A stretch of DNA of 64,000 nt, taken from contig BIMP01000001.1 in NCBI GenBank assembly GCA_007996965.1, positions 1,116,001 through 1,180,000 of the forward strand, given 5' to 3'. This stretch comes from a cyanobiont of Ornithocercus magnificus (GTDB lineage: Bacteria > Cyanobacteriota > Cyanobacteriia > PCC-6307 > Cyanobiaceae). The notes under the pieces are model-generated. The model was not told the DNA's origin. It worked only from the letters and a program-made list of their open reading frames with translations, and did no database searches. Below, piece by piece: positions 38,751 to 48,880 of this stretch. The number at the start of each line of letters is the position of its first letter. Positions within the stretch are counted from its first letter, which is position 1. The translations under genes and the position numbers were made by a program.

Positions 38751-38816
38751 AACAGTTTAGTAATCTTAAGCTAGTCAAGCTAAGAATCAAATCTCTAAAC
38801 TGTTTCAAATCAGGGC
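38739..38816. terminator. bidirectional terminator overlapping a stop codon
   Basis: GCCCTGATTTGAAACAGTTTAG at 38739-38760 is matched perfectly by its reverse complement at 38795-38816 (22 bp); the 34-base loop contains a further short stem (CTTAAGCT/AGCTAAG). The left arm includes the TGA of the upstream gene. Located between convergent genes. Confidence 0.78.
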
Positions 38817-38854
38817 TATATTTGTCAATGCACAAAAATTCGGCCTACCTAGTC

Positions 38855-39592
38855 TCAATCGCGGCGACTACCACCTTGCAGGACAATAATCAAGCGTAAG
38901 ATAAACACAAATAGGTTAATATAGGTGAGGTACATTCCTAAAGCTCCCGCAAGATATTGGTCGTCTCGATAGTTGCGGGGCATTGTATAAAAGTCAACGA
39001 AGGCAGCACCGATAAATAGTACTGTGCCAAAACCAGCAATTACCAGTTCAAAACTGCCTCCAAGAAACATCTGCGGTGCAAAGAAACCACCGACTAGTTG
39101 CACTACCATGGCAATGACTAGACCAACAAGGCCAAGGCCTACAACACTGCCAAGAGCCTGGCCAACACTATCGCTCATGCGGCGGCCAGTAAACGAGGCT
39201 ATCACAAAAGTAATACCAGTTGCAAAAGCGGCAGTGCCAACTGAGCCAATGCCTGCGACGCCAATCGCATAGCTGACTAAGCCACTGAGAGTATAGCCCG
39301 TAATCAGACTGTAGAGGACTATTAGTGGCAGCGCTGTGGCATTATTACCTTTGAGAGCTGCATTTTGGGCTACAAAGAAGAGAACTAGATTACTAATCAG
39401 TGCCACCCAAAATAGCGGCATGAATAATGCACTGTTCGCACTGAGCAGAGATAAACCACCAATAACTCCACCAGCAGTGAGGACCATGCCACCGCCGACA
39501 TAAGGGAGTGCTTTGTTGACAACGTTGGGACCCGCTAAAGCACTAGACTGAGCTTGACGGATCGCCTGCTGAAAATTACTGCTTGCCGGCAT
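38855..39592 (-). CDS. Bax inhibitor-1 / YccA family membrane protein
   Basis: 245 residues with about seven membrane helices. GGVIGGLSLLSANSALFMPL, TFVIASFTGRRMSDSVGQAL and the C-terminal DFYTMPRNYRDDQYLAGALG, MYLTYINLFVFILRLI are characteristic of the BI-1/YbhL family. Possible ion-leak channel; physiological role in cyanobacteria unknown. Confidence 0.88.
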   Translation of the reverse strand: MPASSNFQQAIRQAQSSALAGPNVVNKALPYVGGGMVLTAGGVIGGLSLLSANSALFMPLFWVALISNLVLFFVAQNAALKGNNATALPLIVLYSLITGYTLSGLVSYAIGVAGIGSVGTAAFATGITFVIASFTGRRMSDSVGQALGSVVGLGLVGLVIAMVVQLVGGFFAPQMFLGGSFELVIAGFGTVLFIGAAFVDFYTMPRNYRDDQYLAGALGMYLTYINLFVFILRLIIVLQGGSRRD

Positions 39593-39671
39593 TGGTTACC
39601 CGGACCGAAAGGATGCACTCACTTTGTCAGAGCCAGTTAAATTTTGCTGAAACTCTTGGGTGTGGATCTCC

Positions 39672-40700
39672 CTATCGAGAATGGCATTTGTTCTTAAGAG
39701 CATCACGGTGTGCATAAGCCTCGACTACGCGCTGTACTAGAGGGTGGCGTACGATGTCTGATGATGTCAGGCGGCAGACAGCAACACCGTCAACTCCATC
39801 TAGAACCTCTGCAGCCTCCACAAGACCGCTGAGTTGACCAGCTGGGAGGTCCATTTGTGTTACATCACCTGTAGCTACCATGCGAGAACGCTCTCCAAGC
39901 CGTGTGAGCACCATTCGCATTTGCGCTGGCGTGGTGTTTTGTGCTTCATCAAGAATCACAAAGGCGTTCGCGAGGGTACGACCACGCATGTAAGCAAGTG
40001 GGGCGACCTCAATTATACTTTTCTCAATTAGTACGCCTGTCTTCTCAGGACCTAACAGGCTATGTAAAGCATCGTAAAGTGGACGCAAGTAGGGATCTAC
40101 TTTTTGCTGCAAGTCACCTGGAAGAAAGCCAAGTCGTTCTCCAGCTTCAATTGCAGGACGAGTGAGAATTAGCCGTTCTACCCGGCGCTCGCTCAACATG
40201 CGAACTGCAAGAACAGTGGCAAGAAAGGTCTTGCCAGTGCCAGCTGGACCAAGTGCAAAAGTTAGATCATGGTGCTCCATAGCTTCCACATAGGACTGCT
40301 GGCAGAGTGTTCGTGGGCGCAACAGTATTCCCCTCTGACTGCGGGCAAGCACGCGCCTTCCCATTGCAGCATGGTCCTCGTGGCGACCGCTATCAATTGC
40401 GCTAAGTGCTGACTGCAGATCAACAGCAGTCACAGACTGGCCTTCGCTCCAAACTGGGCGCATTAGCTCTATTGCGGCGGCGACACGCTCGAGTTGTGGT
40501 GGCAGACCTCGCATTTCTAGATTGAAACCCCGCATCACTAGGGCAACACCTGTAAGTGCTCCCAAGCGCTGCAGGATGATTCCATCCTCACCTGCTAGGG
40601 CCAAAGCAGCATCGTGGTCGGGGAGTTCGAGAACGAAGCAGCCGTCAGCGGTAGCGACGTCGCCCATGGGCGTGTCATGCCTCGACGGTGGTGCCCTCAT
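39672..40700 (-). CDS. phoH: PhoH-like ATPase
   Basis: 342 residues (an ATG at 40665-40667 is a possible later start). Walker A GPAGTGKTFLA, Walker B AFVILDEAQNTTPAQMRMVL, ATGDVTQMDLP and the C-terminal DIVRHPLVQRVVEAY are all present. PhoH family ATPases are linked to RNA metabolism and, in some bacteria, phosphate stress. Starts 12 bases after rpsP, so the ffh-rpsP-phoH order suggests one transcript. Confidence 0.94.
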   Translation of the reverse strand: MRAPPSRHDTPMGDVATADGCFVLELPDHDAALALAGEDGIILQRLGALTGVALVMRGFNLEMRGLPPQLERVAAAIELMRPVWSEGQSVTAVDLQSALSAIDSGRHEDHAAMGRRVLARSQRGILLRPRTLCQQSYVEAMEHHDLTFALGPAGTGKTFLATVLAVRMLSERRVERLILTRPAIEAGERLGFLPGDLQQKVDPYLRPLYDALHSLLGPEKTGVLIEKSIIEVAPLAYMRGRTLANAFVILDEAQNTTPAQMRMVLTRLGERSRMVATGDVTQMDLPAGQLSGLVEAAEVLDGVDGVAVCRLTSSDIVRHPLVQRVVEAYAHRDALKNKCHSR

Positions 40701-40712
40701 ACAATGCAGCAG

Positions 40713-41045
40713 TTATCCTGCTGCTGTTTTATTGGCTGCCTGTCTCTCGCCAGCTCTGTGCACAGTATTTTTCCCTGCTTTACTTACCGTCTCAGCAGGG
40801 CGAGTGCGTTTTCTAAGAAGACCCCCCTTTTCTAGTAGTACGCGGACAGTATTGGTTGGCTGAGCTCCCTGACTAAGACGGTGCCGCAGAGACTCTGCAT
40901 CTAGACGGGTCTCTTTAGTGCGAGGGTTATAAAAGCCTAGTTCCTCTAGTGGGCGGCCATCCCGACGGGATGTACTGTTACAGGCCACGATGCGGAAGCT
41001 CGCTTCCCGCTTCTTACCAAACCGCTTCAGGCGGAGCTTGATCAT
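40713..41045 (-). CDS. rpsP: 30S ribosomal protein S16
   Basis: 110 residues from ATG at 41043-41045 ([20 protein letters not shown]); the frame is open upstream to 41117 but S16 starts at [26 protein letters not shown] follows, and a basic C-terminal extension as in picocyanobacteria. Lies 89 bases after ffh. Confidence 0.97.
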   Translation of the reverse strand: MIKLRLKRFGKKREASFRIVACNSTSRRDGRPLEELGFYNPRTKETRLDAESLRHRLSQGAQPTNTVRVLLEKGGLLRKRTRPAETVSKAGKNTVHRAGERQAANKTAAG

Positions 41046-41134
41046 CGTGGCTCTTGCTAATGGACAAGGAGAGTTGGGCAGTCTGGCGATAGTTGTTGCT
41101 ACTCGCCATATCACCACTCTAGCAGTGTGGTGAT

Positions 41135-42547
41135 TTAGAGATCTGCAAATCCCTTGCGCTTCTTTGGCGGTCGTCTTCGCCGCCCACTGCCAGTGGGTTC
41201 AGTACGCCCCGGCGATCTCATGCTCGGAATTCCGCTTACGCTAGGTATGCTGCCTCGTGTGATCTGCTGTACTGTTCCCCGCATTTTCTGGAAATCAGCC
41301 AGTACCTTGTCAACTTCGGCTGCAGTGTGCCCGCTACCGGCAGCAATGCGACGCCTGCGTGATGGTTGGGAGGCTAAGAGTTCAGGACAACTGCGCTCCA
41401 CTGCTGTCATTGAATTGATCATTGCTTCGATGTGTCTCAATCGCTGTTCACCTTGGTGCAGCGCGCTGTCATCGACTTTGTTCATTCCCGGAATCATCTT
41501 CATCAAACTGCCAAGTGAGCCCATCCTCTTGATCAGACGCATTTGCTGTAGAAAATCAGTGAAGTCGAATGAAGCTTCTTCCAGTTTTCTCTGCATTTTT
41601 TCGATATCTGCAAGCTCTACCTCTTTTTGAGCCTTCTCTACTAGAGTGAGCACATCTCCCATGCCGAGGATACGACTTGCCATTCGCTCAGGGTGGAATG
41701 GCTGCAGTGCCTCAACTTTCTCACCGGTGCCAATAAACTTGATAGGCTGACCACTTATCTTTCGAACCGATAGGGCAGCGCCACCACGGGAGTCGCCGTC
41801 AAGCTTGGTGAGCACAGCGCCAGTAATGCCCACTTGTTCATGGAACGCCCTAACCAGATCGGCTGCTTCCTGGCCGGCCATTGAATCTACAACCAGTAAT
41901 ACCTCACTTGGTTGCACAGCAGAGCAAATCTGCACCATCTCCTCCATCATCTCGGTATCGATTTGGAGGCGACCAGCTGTGTCTATAAGGACATTATCGA
42001 ATCCTTCCTCACATGCCTTCGCTAAACCAGCAAGGGCAATTTTTTCTGGTTTTGGCTCTGCCCTAAGGCTAAATACTTCAACACCAATTTGACTGCCAAG
42101 GGTGCAAAGTTGGTCGATAGCGGCTGGACGATGTGTATCGGCTGCTACCATCAATGGTCTCCGACCGCTATCTTTCAAATACAGACCAAGCTTTGCCGTA
42201 GCGGTAGTCTTGCCAGCTCCTTGTAAGCCGGTCATTAGTACCACATTAGGTCCCTTATCTGTTTCTGCCAATGGAGAATTACTCCCCCCCATCACCTCTA
42301 CCAGTTGCTCATGAATGACTTGGATGAACTTCTGATCTGGACTAATGCCTCTAACCACCTCAACACCAACAGCTTTCTCACGCACCTCTGTGACAAAATC
42401 CTTAACCACTGGAAGGCTTACATCAGCCTCAAGCAGTGCACGACTGACCTGCTTCAGAGCATTGTCTATGTTGGACTCGCTAATTTTTCCCTGGCCTCGC
42501 AGGCCTTTAACCACATCCTCGATGCGCGCTGACAATTTATCAAACAT
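41135..42547 (-). CDS. ffh: signal recognition particle protein Ffh
   Basis: 470 residues: N domain, G domain ([60 protein letters not shown]) and the Met-rich M domain with [20 protein letters not shown]. Binds SRP RNA and signal sequences for membrane targeting, here of thylakoid proteins too. The SRP RNA gene was looked for but not found. Confidence 0.97.
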   Translation of the reverse strand: MFDKLSARIEDVVKGLRGQGKISESNIDNALKQVSRALLEADVSLPVVKDFVTEVREKAVGVEVVRGISPDQKFIQVIHEQLVEVMGGSNSPLAETDKGPNVVLMTGLQGAGKTTATAKLGLYLKDSGRRPLMVAADTHRPAAIDQLCTLGSQIGVEVFSLRAEPKPEKIALAGLAKACEEGFDNVLIDTAGRLQIDTEMMEEMVQICSAVQPSEVLLVVDSMAGQEAADLVRAFHEQVGITGAVLTKLDGDSRGGAALSVRKISGQPIKFIGTGEKVEALQPFHPERMASRILGMGDVLTLVEKAQKEVELADIEKMQRKLEEASFDFTDFLQQMRLIKRMGSLGSLMKMIPGMNKVDDSALHQGEQRLRHIEAMINSMTAVERSCPELLASQPSRRRRIAAGSGHTAAEVDKVLADFQKMRGTVQQITRGSIPSVSGIPSMRSPGRTEPTGSGRRRRPPKKRKGFADL

Positions 42548-42595
42548 TCTACGAGGGCTTTGAGTGAGTTCTTAAATTGTAGAAGGTAACTGCTT

Positions 42596-44515
42596 TCAAG
42601 AATTGCTAACGTATGTGCGCAGTTGCCATAGATTACCATTGCGGCCTAGAATGTACCTGAGGTTCAGAGTAGTTGGTGGCGTGGCTTCCAACACACGACC
42701 ATCAGATGCAAGACGTTGATCGCTATAGTTTACGACAGCACGAACTTCAATACGTAGCGGTGTGCGGCTGATGATTTCTAGAGAGTTAATAGATGCCTTA
42801 ATCTTCTGTGACTGGTTGGCAGTGGCGTCGCGCCCACGCTGGCTTTTTACGCTTGTTACTAGAGCAGGCCAAGCTACAATTGCCAGGCGGTCATCTTTGA
42901 GACCGGCCAATATAGCAGCTTTACCATCAAGCCAGCCCTGCAGTAGCTGACTTAGCTGGTTTTTGGAGGGATTGTCTGCTATCAGAGGTTTAATAGGGGG
43001 AAACATTAGTGGTATCGCCGTGCCAGTTCTGGAGTCAGCCACGCTCCGGCTATCTTTGGCTTTTCCCAAGATCAGCGGCTCAGAGTTGTAGCTGCTGCTA
43101 GTGCTTCTATCCAAACGAGTCATTCGCAGCCATAAGTCAACAATGCCGAAAGTAGATAAGGTCAATACAACAGCGACCATTGAAAGCAACTGCTGCCGCT
43201 TTCTTACTCCACTAGCTATTTTAGTCTCAGCAACTCTCAGCTTAGAAGACACATTATCTAAAGTTTTTTTGAGAGGTATAGATGATGTACTGCTGTAATC
43301 ATTTTGGTCTTCTGACTGTTTGAGGTAGCGGTCAAGACTGTTAACATAGGCTTGTACATCACTGTCGGCAAACCAAGCCTCAAGATCAACAGAGACTGCT
43401 CTAGTATCTTGAAACTCAGATAAGACATAGGTAGATAGCCAAGAGTGACAATAGCCACACATAGCAGCTAGTGAATCGTTAGGATATTCTTGTAACCAGC
43501 GCCGAAGATCAGAATCATTACTACTAAAAAAAGAGGTCTCAGCCTTTAGCACGTCACCGAGCAAGAGCTGCAAGCAGCCAATTAACGGAAGCGCATCATG
43601 ACCATCTTTTGCCTGCAAGTGAATAAGCTCTAAAGCCTCTGTGAGTTGTTCAGGCTTGCGACGAGAGAAGCCAGAAGCAGTAAGTGCAAGCACAGCTGGG
43701 AAGCCAGTATGTGCTGACGCCTCATAGTGGTGTTGGAAGAGATTAATATGTTCCTGGATAGTCAGGAACCTACGGATTCGTTGGAAGAATAGCTTAAACT
43801 CTTGATGGTCTAAGATGGTAGAGTTCCTAACCTTTTCCTCGGCAGTGCTACCATTATAATCATAGATTAGAGCCCTTAGTAAGTCCAGAGCTTTATCATG
43901 TGCTGAGCGGTCATTAGGGTTGCAACTGAGCAGATCAAAAATTTGATAAGGTCGGAGTAACTCAAGCTCTTGGTCTAGTAACTGACAGCACTTGATTGGC
44001 CTACCTACACATTGCAATAATCTTAGACCATCCTGAAGTAGGTTAGAGGCCGTGTCATAGCAATGTTGCTCTGCTTTTTCTCTAGCGGCATCGCGACATG
44101 CAAGTGCGACAAGTAGCGCTAGATCGGCCACTCGATCACTTTCAGTAGGTGGAGTTTTGAAAGAACCTAATACACGAACTGCTAAACGCAAAGCCTCTTG
44201 TGGTGCATGGGCTTCCCAAAGCAATATCAGTCCGCCTATTTCCTGCTCTGCTGGTACGTAAAAGCTGGACTTTGCAGCGTGATGATAGTAGCTGACGTTC
44301 GGCGGCCACATTTCGCAAGCACGGTGACAACTAGAAAGCCTGCTGAGCAGATCAGCAGACTTTCGTAGCAACTCCCCGCGTTGGTTCAAGGCTTCGTGGG
44401 TAAAGCCTTGATTAGGATAGTGATCAAGGCGCAGTTGCAGAGCTCTAAAAATTGCATCAGCAGTAGCTGAGGGACTTACCCCAAGCAGACGGCAGTGATC
44501 GATCGGCAGATCCAT
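42596..44515 (-). CDS. ftn2: Ftn2/ARC6-like cell-division protein
   Basis: 639 residues. N-terminal J-domain-like part (DLPIDHCRLLGVSPSATADA), a long helical middle, one transmembrane helix near 462-485, and a C-terminal IMS-type domain with LSQLLQGWLDGKAAILAGLK and IEVRAVVNYSDQRLASDGRV. This is the architecture of Ftn2 (ZipN/ARC6), which anchors FtsZ to the membrane. The J domain lacks an HPD motif, which is usual for the family. Confidence 0.88.
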   Translation of the reverse strand: MDLPIDHCRLLGVSPSATADAIFRALQLRLDHYPNQGFTHEALNQRGELLRKSADLLSRLSSCHRACEMWPPNVSYYHHAAKSSFYVPAEQEIGGLILLWEAHAPQEALRLAVRVLGSFKTPPTESDRVADLALLVALACRDAAREKAEQHCYDTASNLLQDGLRLLQCVGRPIKCCQLLDQELELLRPYQIFDLLSCNPNDRSAHDKALDLLRALIYDYNGSTAEEKVRNSTILDHQEFKLFFQRIRRFLTIQEHINLFQHHYEASAHTGFPAVLALTASGFSRRKPEQLTEALELIHLQAKDGHDALPLIGCLQLLLGDVLKAETSFFSSNDSDLRRWLQEYPNDSLAAMCGYCHSWLSTYVLSEFQDTRAVSVDLEAWFADSDVQAYVNSLDRYLKQSEDQNDYSSTSSIPLKKTLDNVSSKLRVAETKIASGVRKRQQLLSMVAVVLTLSTFGIVDLWLRMTRLDRSTSSSYNSEPLILGKAKDSRSVADSRTGTAIPLMFPPIKPLIADNPSKNQLSQLLQGWLDGKAAILAGLKDDRLAIVAWPALVTSVKSQRGRDATANQSQKIKASINSLEIISRTPLRIEVRAVVNYSDQRLASDGRVLEATPPTTLNLRYILGRNGNLWQLRTYVSNS

Positions 44516-44617
44516 CCAGCATCAGAGTCTGTTGGCACGGGACTGTAAGCAGGGAGAATTCCTACTCAGCTTTTATGGCTGTGCCCTTACAATCCCCCCT
44601 TAAGAACAGAGTGAGGC

Positions 44618-45718
44618 ATGATGCAGCAGCAAGAGATCACCACAAATGAGCTAGGTACCTTAAGTGGTGTAGTAGCTGAACCTGGTTCACATGCTGAACG
44701 CCTCTCCACGCTTGTTAGTGGTCAACGTGCTGCTGTGGATTGTGATACCGGACTTGCTCTATTCCGCGATATGACCTTAGGCCGCCGCTTTGAAGACAAG
44801 TGTGCTGAGATGTACTACCGGGGCAAGATGTTTGGCTTTGTGCACCTCTACAATGGCCAAGAAGCTGTCAGCACAGGCGTTATCGGTGCGATGAAGCGCC
44901 AACATGACTGGTTTTGCAGCACCTACCGTGATCATGTGCATGCCCTTAGTGCTGGTGTCCCGGCCCGTCAGGTAATGAGTGAGCTGTTTGGCAAAAGTAC
45001 AGGCTGTAGCCGTGGTCGCGGTGGTTCGATGCACCTATTCTCACGAGAGCATCACTTGCTCGGCGGTTTCGCTTTTATCGGTGAGGGTATTCCTGTTGCC
45101 TTGGGATCTGCTTTCACTAGTCGCTATAAGCGTGATGCTCTTGCTGATACCTCTAGCAATGCTGTTACGGCTGCTTTCTTCGGCGACGGTACTTGCAACA
45201 ACGGTCAGTTCTTTGAATGCTTGAATATGGCACAGCTTTGGAAGCTGCCAATTCTCTTCGTGGTTGAAAACAATAAGTGGGCAATCGGCATGGCTCATGA
45301 CAGGGCTACCAGTGACCCTGAAATCTGGCGAAAGGCCTCTGCCTTCGGTATGGCTGGTGAAGAAGTTGACGGTATGGATGTACTTGCTGTGCGAGCTGCT
45401 GCAGAACAAGCAGTCGAGCGAGCGAGAGCTGGGGAAGGTCCAACACTGCTCGAGTGCCTTACTTACCGTTTCCGTGGTCATTCTCTAGCTGACCCTGACG
45501 AACTCCGTTCTGAGCAAGAGAAGCAGTTCTGGGCAGAACGGGACCCACTGCGGGCACTGGAACATGATTTAACCCAAGCAAATCTTGTTACAGCAGAGCA
45601 GCTGCGTACAGTTGAAAAGGAGATTGACGCTGAGATTGCTGATGCTGTTGAGTTTGCTCTAGGAGCTCCCGAGCCAGATCCATCTGAGCTGACACGTTAT
45701 ATCTGGGCGGAGGACTAA
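44618..45718 (+). CDS. pdhA: pyruvate dehydrogenase E1 alpha subunit
   Basis: 366 residues: TPP-binding motif [20 protein letters not shown] ending in [11 protein letters not shown], plus [20 protein letters not shown] and [14 protein letters not shown] phosphorylation-loop region. Forms the heterotetrameric E1 with PdhB (not here). The E3 partner lpd lies 10 kb downstream. ftn2 is divergent. Confidence 0.96.
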   Translation: MMQQQEITTNELGTLSGVVAEPGSHAERLSTLVSGQRAAVDCDTGLALFRDMTLGRRFEDKCAEMYYRGKMFGFVHLYNGQEAVSTGVIGAMKRQHDWFCSTYRDHVHALSAGVPARQVMSELFGKSTGCSRGRGGSMHLFSREHHLLGGFAFIGEGIPVALGSAFTSRYKRDALADTSSNAVTAAFFGDGTCNNGQFFECLNMAQLWKLPILFVVENNKWAIGMAHDRATSDPEIWRKASAFGMAGEEVDGMDVLAVRAAAEQAVERARAGEGPTLLECLTYRFRGHSLADPDELRSEQEKQFWAERDPLRALEHDLTQANLVTAEQLRTVEKEIDAEIADAVEFALGAPEPDPSELTRYIWAED

Positions 45719-45767
45719 TACCAATATAGAGATATATCTCCCAAAGCTAATTTAAAGACCTTTAGGC

Positions 45768-46682
45768 TCAGACTCCATGCAAACGAGCTTGGTCTGCTGC
45801 TGCTCGAAAAACAAGCGCATGTCGCTCGACGAGAGGATAAATATCATCATAGCCACCTCCAATCACAGTCGCGATGGGAATACCGCGACGTAGGCAAGAA
45901 TCGATTACCAGGTGGTCACGATGTAGTAGTCCAAGGTCAGAAAGGCAAAGCCGGCCTAGACGATCTTGACGATGTGGGTCAACACCAGCATTGTACAAGA
46001 CCAACTCAGGTCGAACAGCTTCAAGGATTACAGGTAGGCAATCGCCTACCTTACTTAAGTACTCTTGGTCTTCAATGCCGTCGGCAAGCGCTAGGTCAAG
46101 ATCGCTGCACTCCTTGCGCATTGGAAAATTTGAGGCAGCATGAACTGAGAAGGTAAACACCCGTGGGTCGCTACGAAAAATAGCAGCTGTAGCATCCCCC
46201 TGGTGTACATCGAGGTCGACAACCATTACACTGCTGATACTTCCCTCCTTCAAAAGTACACTAGCTGCTACTGCTACATCATTAAAGATGCAAAATCCAC
46301 TTCCATGATCAGGGAATGCATGGTGTGTGCCACCAGCGAGGTGACAAGCTATGCCATGCTCGAGCGCTAGACGTGCAGTCAGGATTGTGCCGCCGACTGC
46401 AAGCCAGGTACGGCGTAATAAGGGAACTGTTGCCGGGAGGCCGATACGTCGCCTTGCTACCTGGTCTAGTTTATCGTGTGCTAAAGCCTCATGGTAGCAG
46501 CGCTCGTGGACAAGCTCAAGCCAACGCCTTGGCACTGGTAGTGGTCGATGGATTTGCAGCGGTGAGGCAAGACCACGTTGCTGCAAGCAATTTTCTAGAA
46601 GTCGGAACTTGGCCATCGGAAAACGATGGCTGCTGGGTAACGGAACAGAGTAGTCGTGATGATAGACAAGCGGGACTGACAC
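45768..46682 (-). CDS. histone-deacetylase-fold protein (class II-like)
   Basis: 304 residues. Zinc-site motifs GGTHHAFPDHGSGFCIFND, VMVVDLDVHQGDATAAIF and YNAGVDPHRQDRLG, and IGGGYDDI near the C-terminus, fit the arginase/deacetylase fold of acetoin-utilisation/HDAC-like enzymes. The substrate may be an acetylpolyamine or acetyl-lysine; not determined. Converges on pdhA with 49 bases between. Confidence 0.88.
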   Translation of the reverse strand: MSVPLVYHHDYSVPLPSSHRFPMAKFRLLENCLQQRGLASPLQIHRPLPVPRRWLELVHERCYHEALAHDKLDQVARRRIGLPATVPLLRRTWLAVGGTILTARLALEHGIACHLAGGTHHAFPDHGSGFCIFNDVAVAASVLLKEGSISSVMVVDLDVHQGDATAAIFRSDPRVFTFSVHAASNFPMRKECSDLDLALADGIEDQEYLSKVGDCLPVILEAVRPELVLYNAGVDPHRQDRLGRLCLSDLGLLHRDHLVIDSCLRRGIPIATVIGGGYDDIYPLVERHALVFRAAADQARLHGV

Positions 46683-47258
46683 AGGAGATCTAGCAGGATC
46701 GCGAGTTCTCCACCCAGCATTAATATAAATTGCGGGGCTTCGACGCTAATCAAGACTGTTGATATGGCTAGAGCTCGGTCAAATGCCTGAGGCAGAGCGG
46801 CGATTCCACAACAAAATATCTCCCAACATTACAATATTAATTCTACGGTTTCCAAGCAACTGGGCACTGCGCTGATTCCATCAAGTCTTTCATTCAACTA
46901 AAGCCATGGTAAGTTAGTCTATACCTCGGCAGCTTTGGACTAGCTCAGAACATATACTCTGCAATTAAGCGGAATTTATTTGCAGTCTAAGTTAGCCCCA
47001 CTTAAGTGGGATTAAGAAACCTTAGGCCTCTATGCCAATATTCTCCTGGTAAGGCTTATAGCTAAATAGATATTTAGCCTGGTACCTGAAGAAAACGAGT
47101 GGAGATTCCAAAACCCCACGGTATTGCGCTGAGCTTAAACTAAAATTTAAGTATTACATTCTCATAGATTAGTTAGGTTAAGACCTGTGAGAGTTATGTA
47201 ATCTTATTGTAGTCATTACAAGAGCTGTTTGTAATTTTTTCTAGGAACTAGTGTACTC
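46683..47258. other. 576-base spacer, no gene recognised
   Basis: Between the deacetylase-fold start and the nnrD stop, both minus strand. Stops frequent in all frames; AT-rich end near 47140-47245 with weak imperfect repeats. Presumably contains the deacetylase promoter and nnrD terminator. Confidence 0.4.
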
Positions 47259-48878
47259 TCAGCAACTAGCTTTATTGTTCGCTTGTTGCAGAGCACATAT
47301 CATTATTGCGATTCTGGAAGCAACAATTGTCGCTGTACTGCCTGTTCTGCAAGTTCGGACTGCTTCAGCATGTAGAAGGGCAGCAGCAGCAAGGACGGAG
47401 AAATCGCATTGTTTTCCTGCTGCTAGGGTTAGTGCTCCCCAACCAGCAGCAAAGCCAGCTAGAACATCGCCAAGTCCTGTTCTTGCTCCCCATGGTGCAG
47501 TCTGGCTTAGCTGTATTAGTGATCCACTAGGGCTAGCTACCAGTGAGTGTGCACCTTTCAGAAGAATGCAGGAACCGCTAGCTATTGCAGCAGCTCGGGC
47601 TGCGGCAGCTGGCTCAAGATCTCTCAGATCTGGGAAAAGTCTATTGAATTCATCCCGATGGGGAGTTAGCCAAGTCGGACCATTGCGCTGCTTTAGCCAC
47701 GAGTAGTGACCGGGAATAGTAGCTAAGCGATTAAGTGCATCAGCATCGAGTAGTAACAGACCGGTGAATTCTGTTAGCACCTCTGTCAAACATGTCAGCG
47801 GCTCCTCAGATAATCCTAGGCCAGGACCAATCAGCAAGGCGTCCATGCGACTTTCTGCAATGACTGATAAGGCCTCACGTACCTCGAGGCAGCCACTTTC
47901 GTCACAGGGCAGTACGGCTTCCAACACTACTTCAGGAAGGGTTGCCCACAAGCTGCTTGCAATCAACTTCGGCAGCAGGGCTCGCACACTGCCAACACCG
48001 CTAGCTAACCCTCCTTCAAGAGCTAGGCGTGCGGCACCACTATAGTGAAGGCTACCTACTATTGCCAGGAGCCGGCCACGCTTGTACTTCATCGCTTCCC
48101 GTGGAGGACTTGGTACCGGCAAATTCCTTAAGTCAACTGAGGAAAGAGCAAGAATCACCTCATCTGGCAAGTTGTCTAGAAGCTGCTGAGGTAACCCCAT
48201 ATCTATGCGTTCTAATTCCCCTACTCTGGTAAGGGCTCGATCCTGAATAAGGCCTCGTTTAACCAGTCCAGCGGTGAGAGTAAGTGTTGCTGTAGCACCA
48301 CCTACGCCAAGAAGACATCCAGAATCAGAGTCGATTCCAGCAGGTACATCTAGGCTTACGAGTCGACCCGGATAGGAATATTCGCGCTCTTCAAGCAGGC
48401 TGGAGATCGTAGCAGGTAGTGGGCGAGATTGACCTAGGCCGAATAGTGCCTCGATCCACAGCCTAATATCGCTAGGATCCGGTTCTCTTTCTGGTAACCC
48501 AAGCCAGTGTGCATGACTCCAGTACTTTTGTGTTAGAGACCGCTGTAGTGGCAATGGTCGCCACAGAGACACGGATATACCAGCTTGATGAAGCTCTCTT
48601 GCAACTACTAGACCGTCACCACCATTATGTCCCGGTCCTATCAACACATGCACGCCGTGCTCAAGCATATTGGGCCGACTAAGAATCCTGGCAGCCATTG
48701 CCAGCCCCACTTTCTCCATCAAGGCAGCTTTTGGGAGGCCACTAGCGAAAACTGCATCCTCCATCGCCGCCATTTGGGCAGCTGTGACAAGCAGATGATC
48801 AACATCCTTAGGCGGCCAAGACACAATAGGCACGTGGGATCTCACTATGGGATAAGAACGCAGCATCGCCCGTGCCAT
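47259..48878 (-). CDS. nnrD: bifunctional NAD(P)H-hydrate repair enzyme
   Basis: 539 residues. N-terminal epimerase (YjeF_N): VTAAQMAAMEDAVFASGL, IGPGHNGGDGLVVARELH; C-terminal dehydratase: RGRLLAIVGSLHYSGAARLA, DALLIGPGLGLSEEP, LLLLDADALNRLA, WLTPHRDEFNRLF and GLGDVLAGFAAGWGA. Repairs hydrated NAD(P)H. The predicted start is only 2 bases from the divergent mnmA start, so either or both starts may lie further in; M36 (VTAAQM) is one alternative. Confidence 0.92.
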   Translation of the reverse strand: MARAMLRSYPIVRSHVPIVSWPPKDVDHLLVTAAQMAAMEDAVFASGLPKAALMEKVGLAMAARILSRPNMLEHGVHVLIGPGHNGGDGLVVARELHQAGISVSLWRPLPLQRSLTQKYWSHAHWLGLPEREPDPSDIRLWIEALFGLGQSRPLPATISSLLEEREYSYPGRLVSLDVPAGIDSDSGCLLGVGGATATLTLTAGLVKRGLIQDRALTRVGELERIDMGLPQQLLDNLPDEVILALSSVDLRNLPVPSPPREAMKYKRGRLLAIVGSLHYSGAARLALEGGLASGVGSVRALLPKLIASSLWATLPEVVLEAVLPCDESGCLEVREALSVIAESRMDALLIGPGLGLSEEPLTCLTEVLTEFTGLLLLDADALNRLATIPGHYSWLKQRNGPTWLTPHRDEFNRLFPDLRDLEPAAAARAAAIASGSCILLKGAHSLVASPSGSLIQLSQTAPWGARTGLGDVLAGFAAGWGALTLAAGKQCDFSVLAAAALLHAEAVRTCRTGSTATIVASRIAIMICALQQANNKASC

Positions 48879-48880
48879 AG

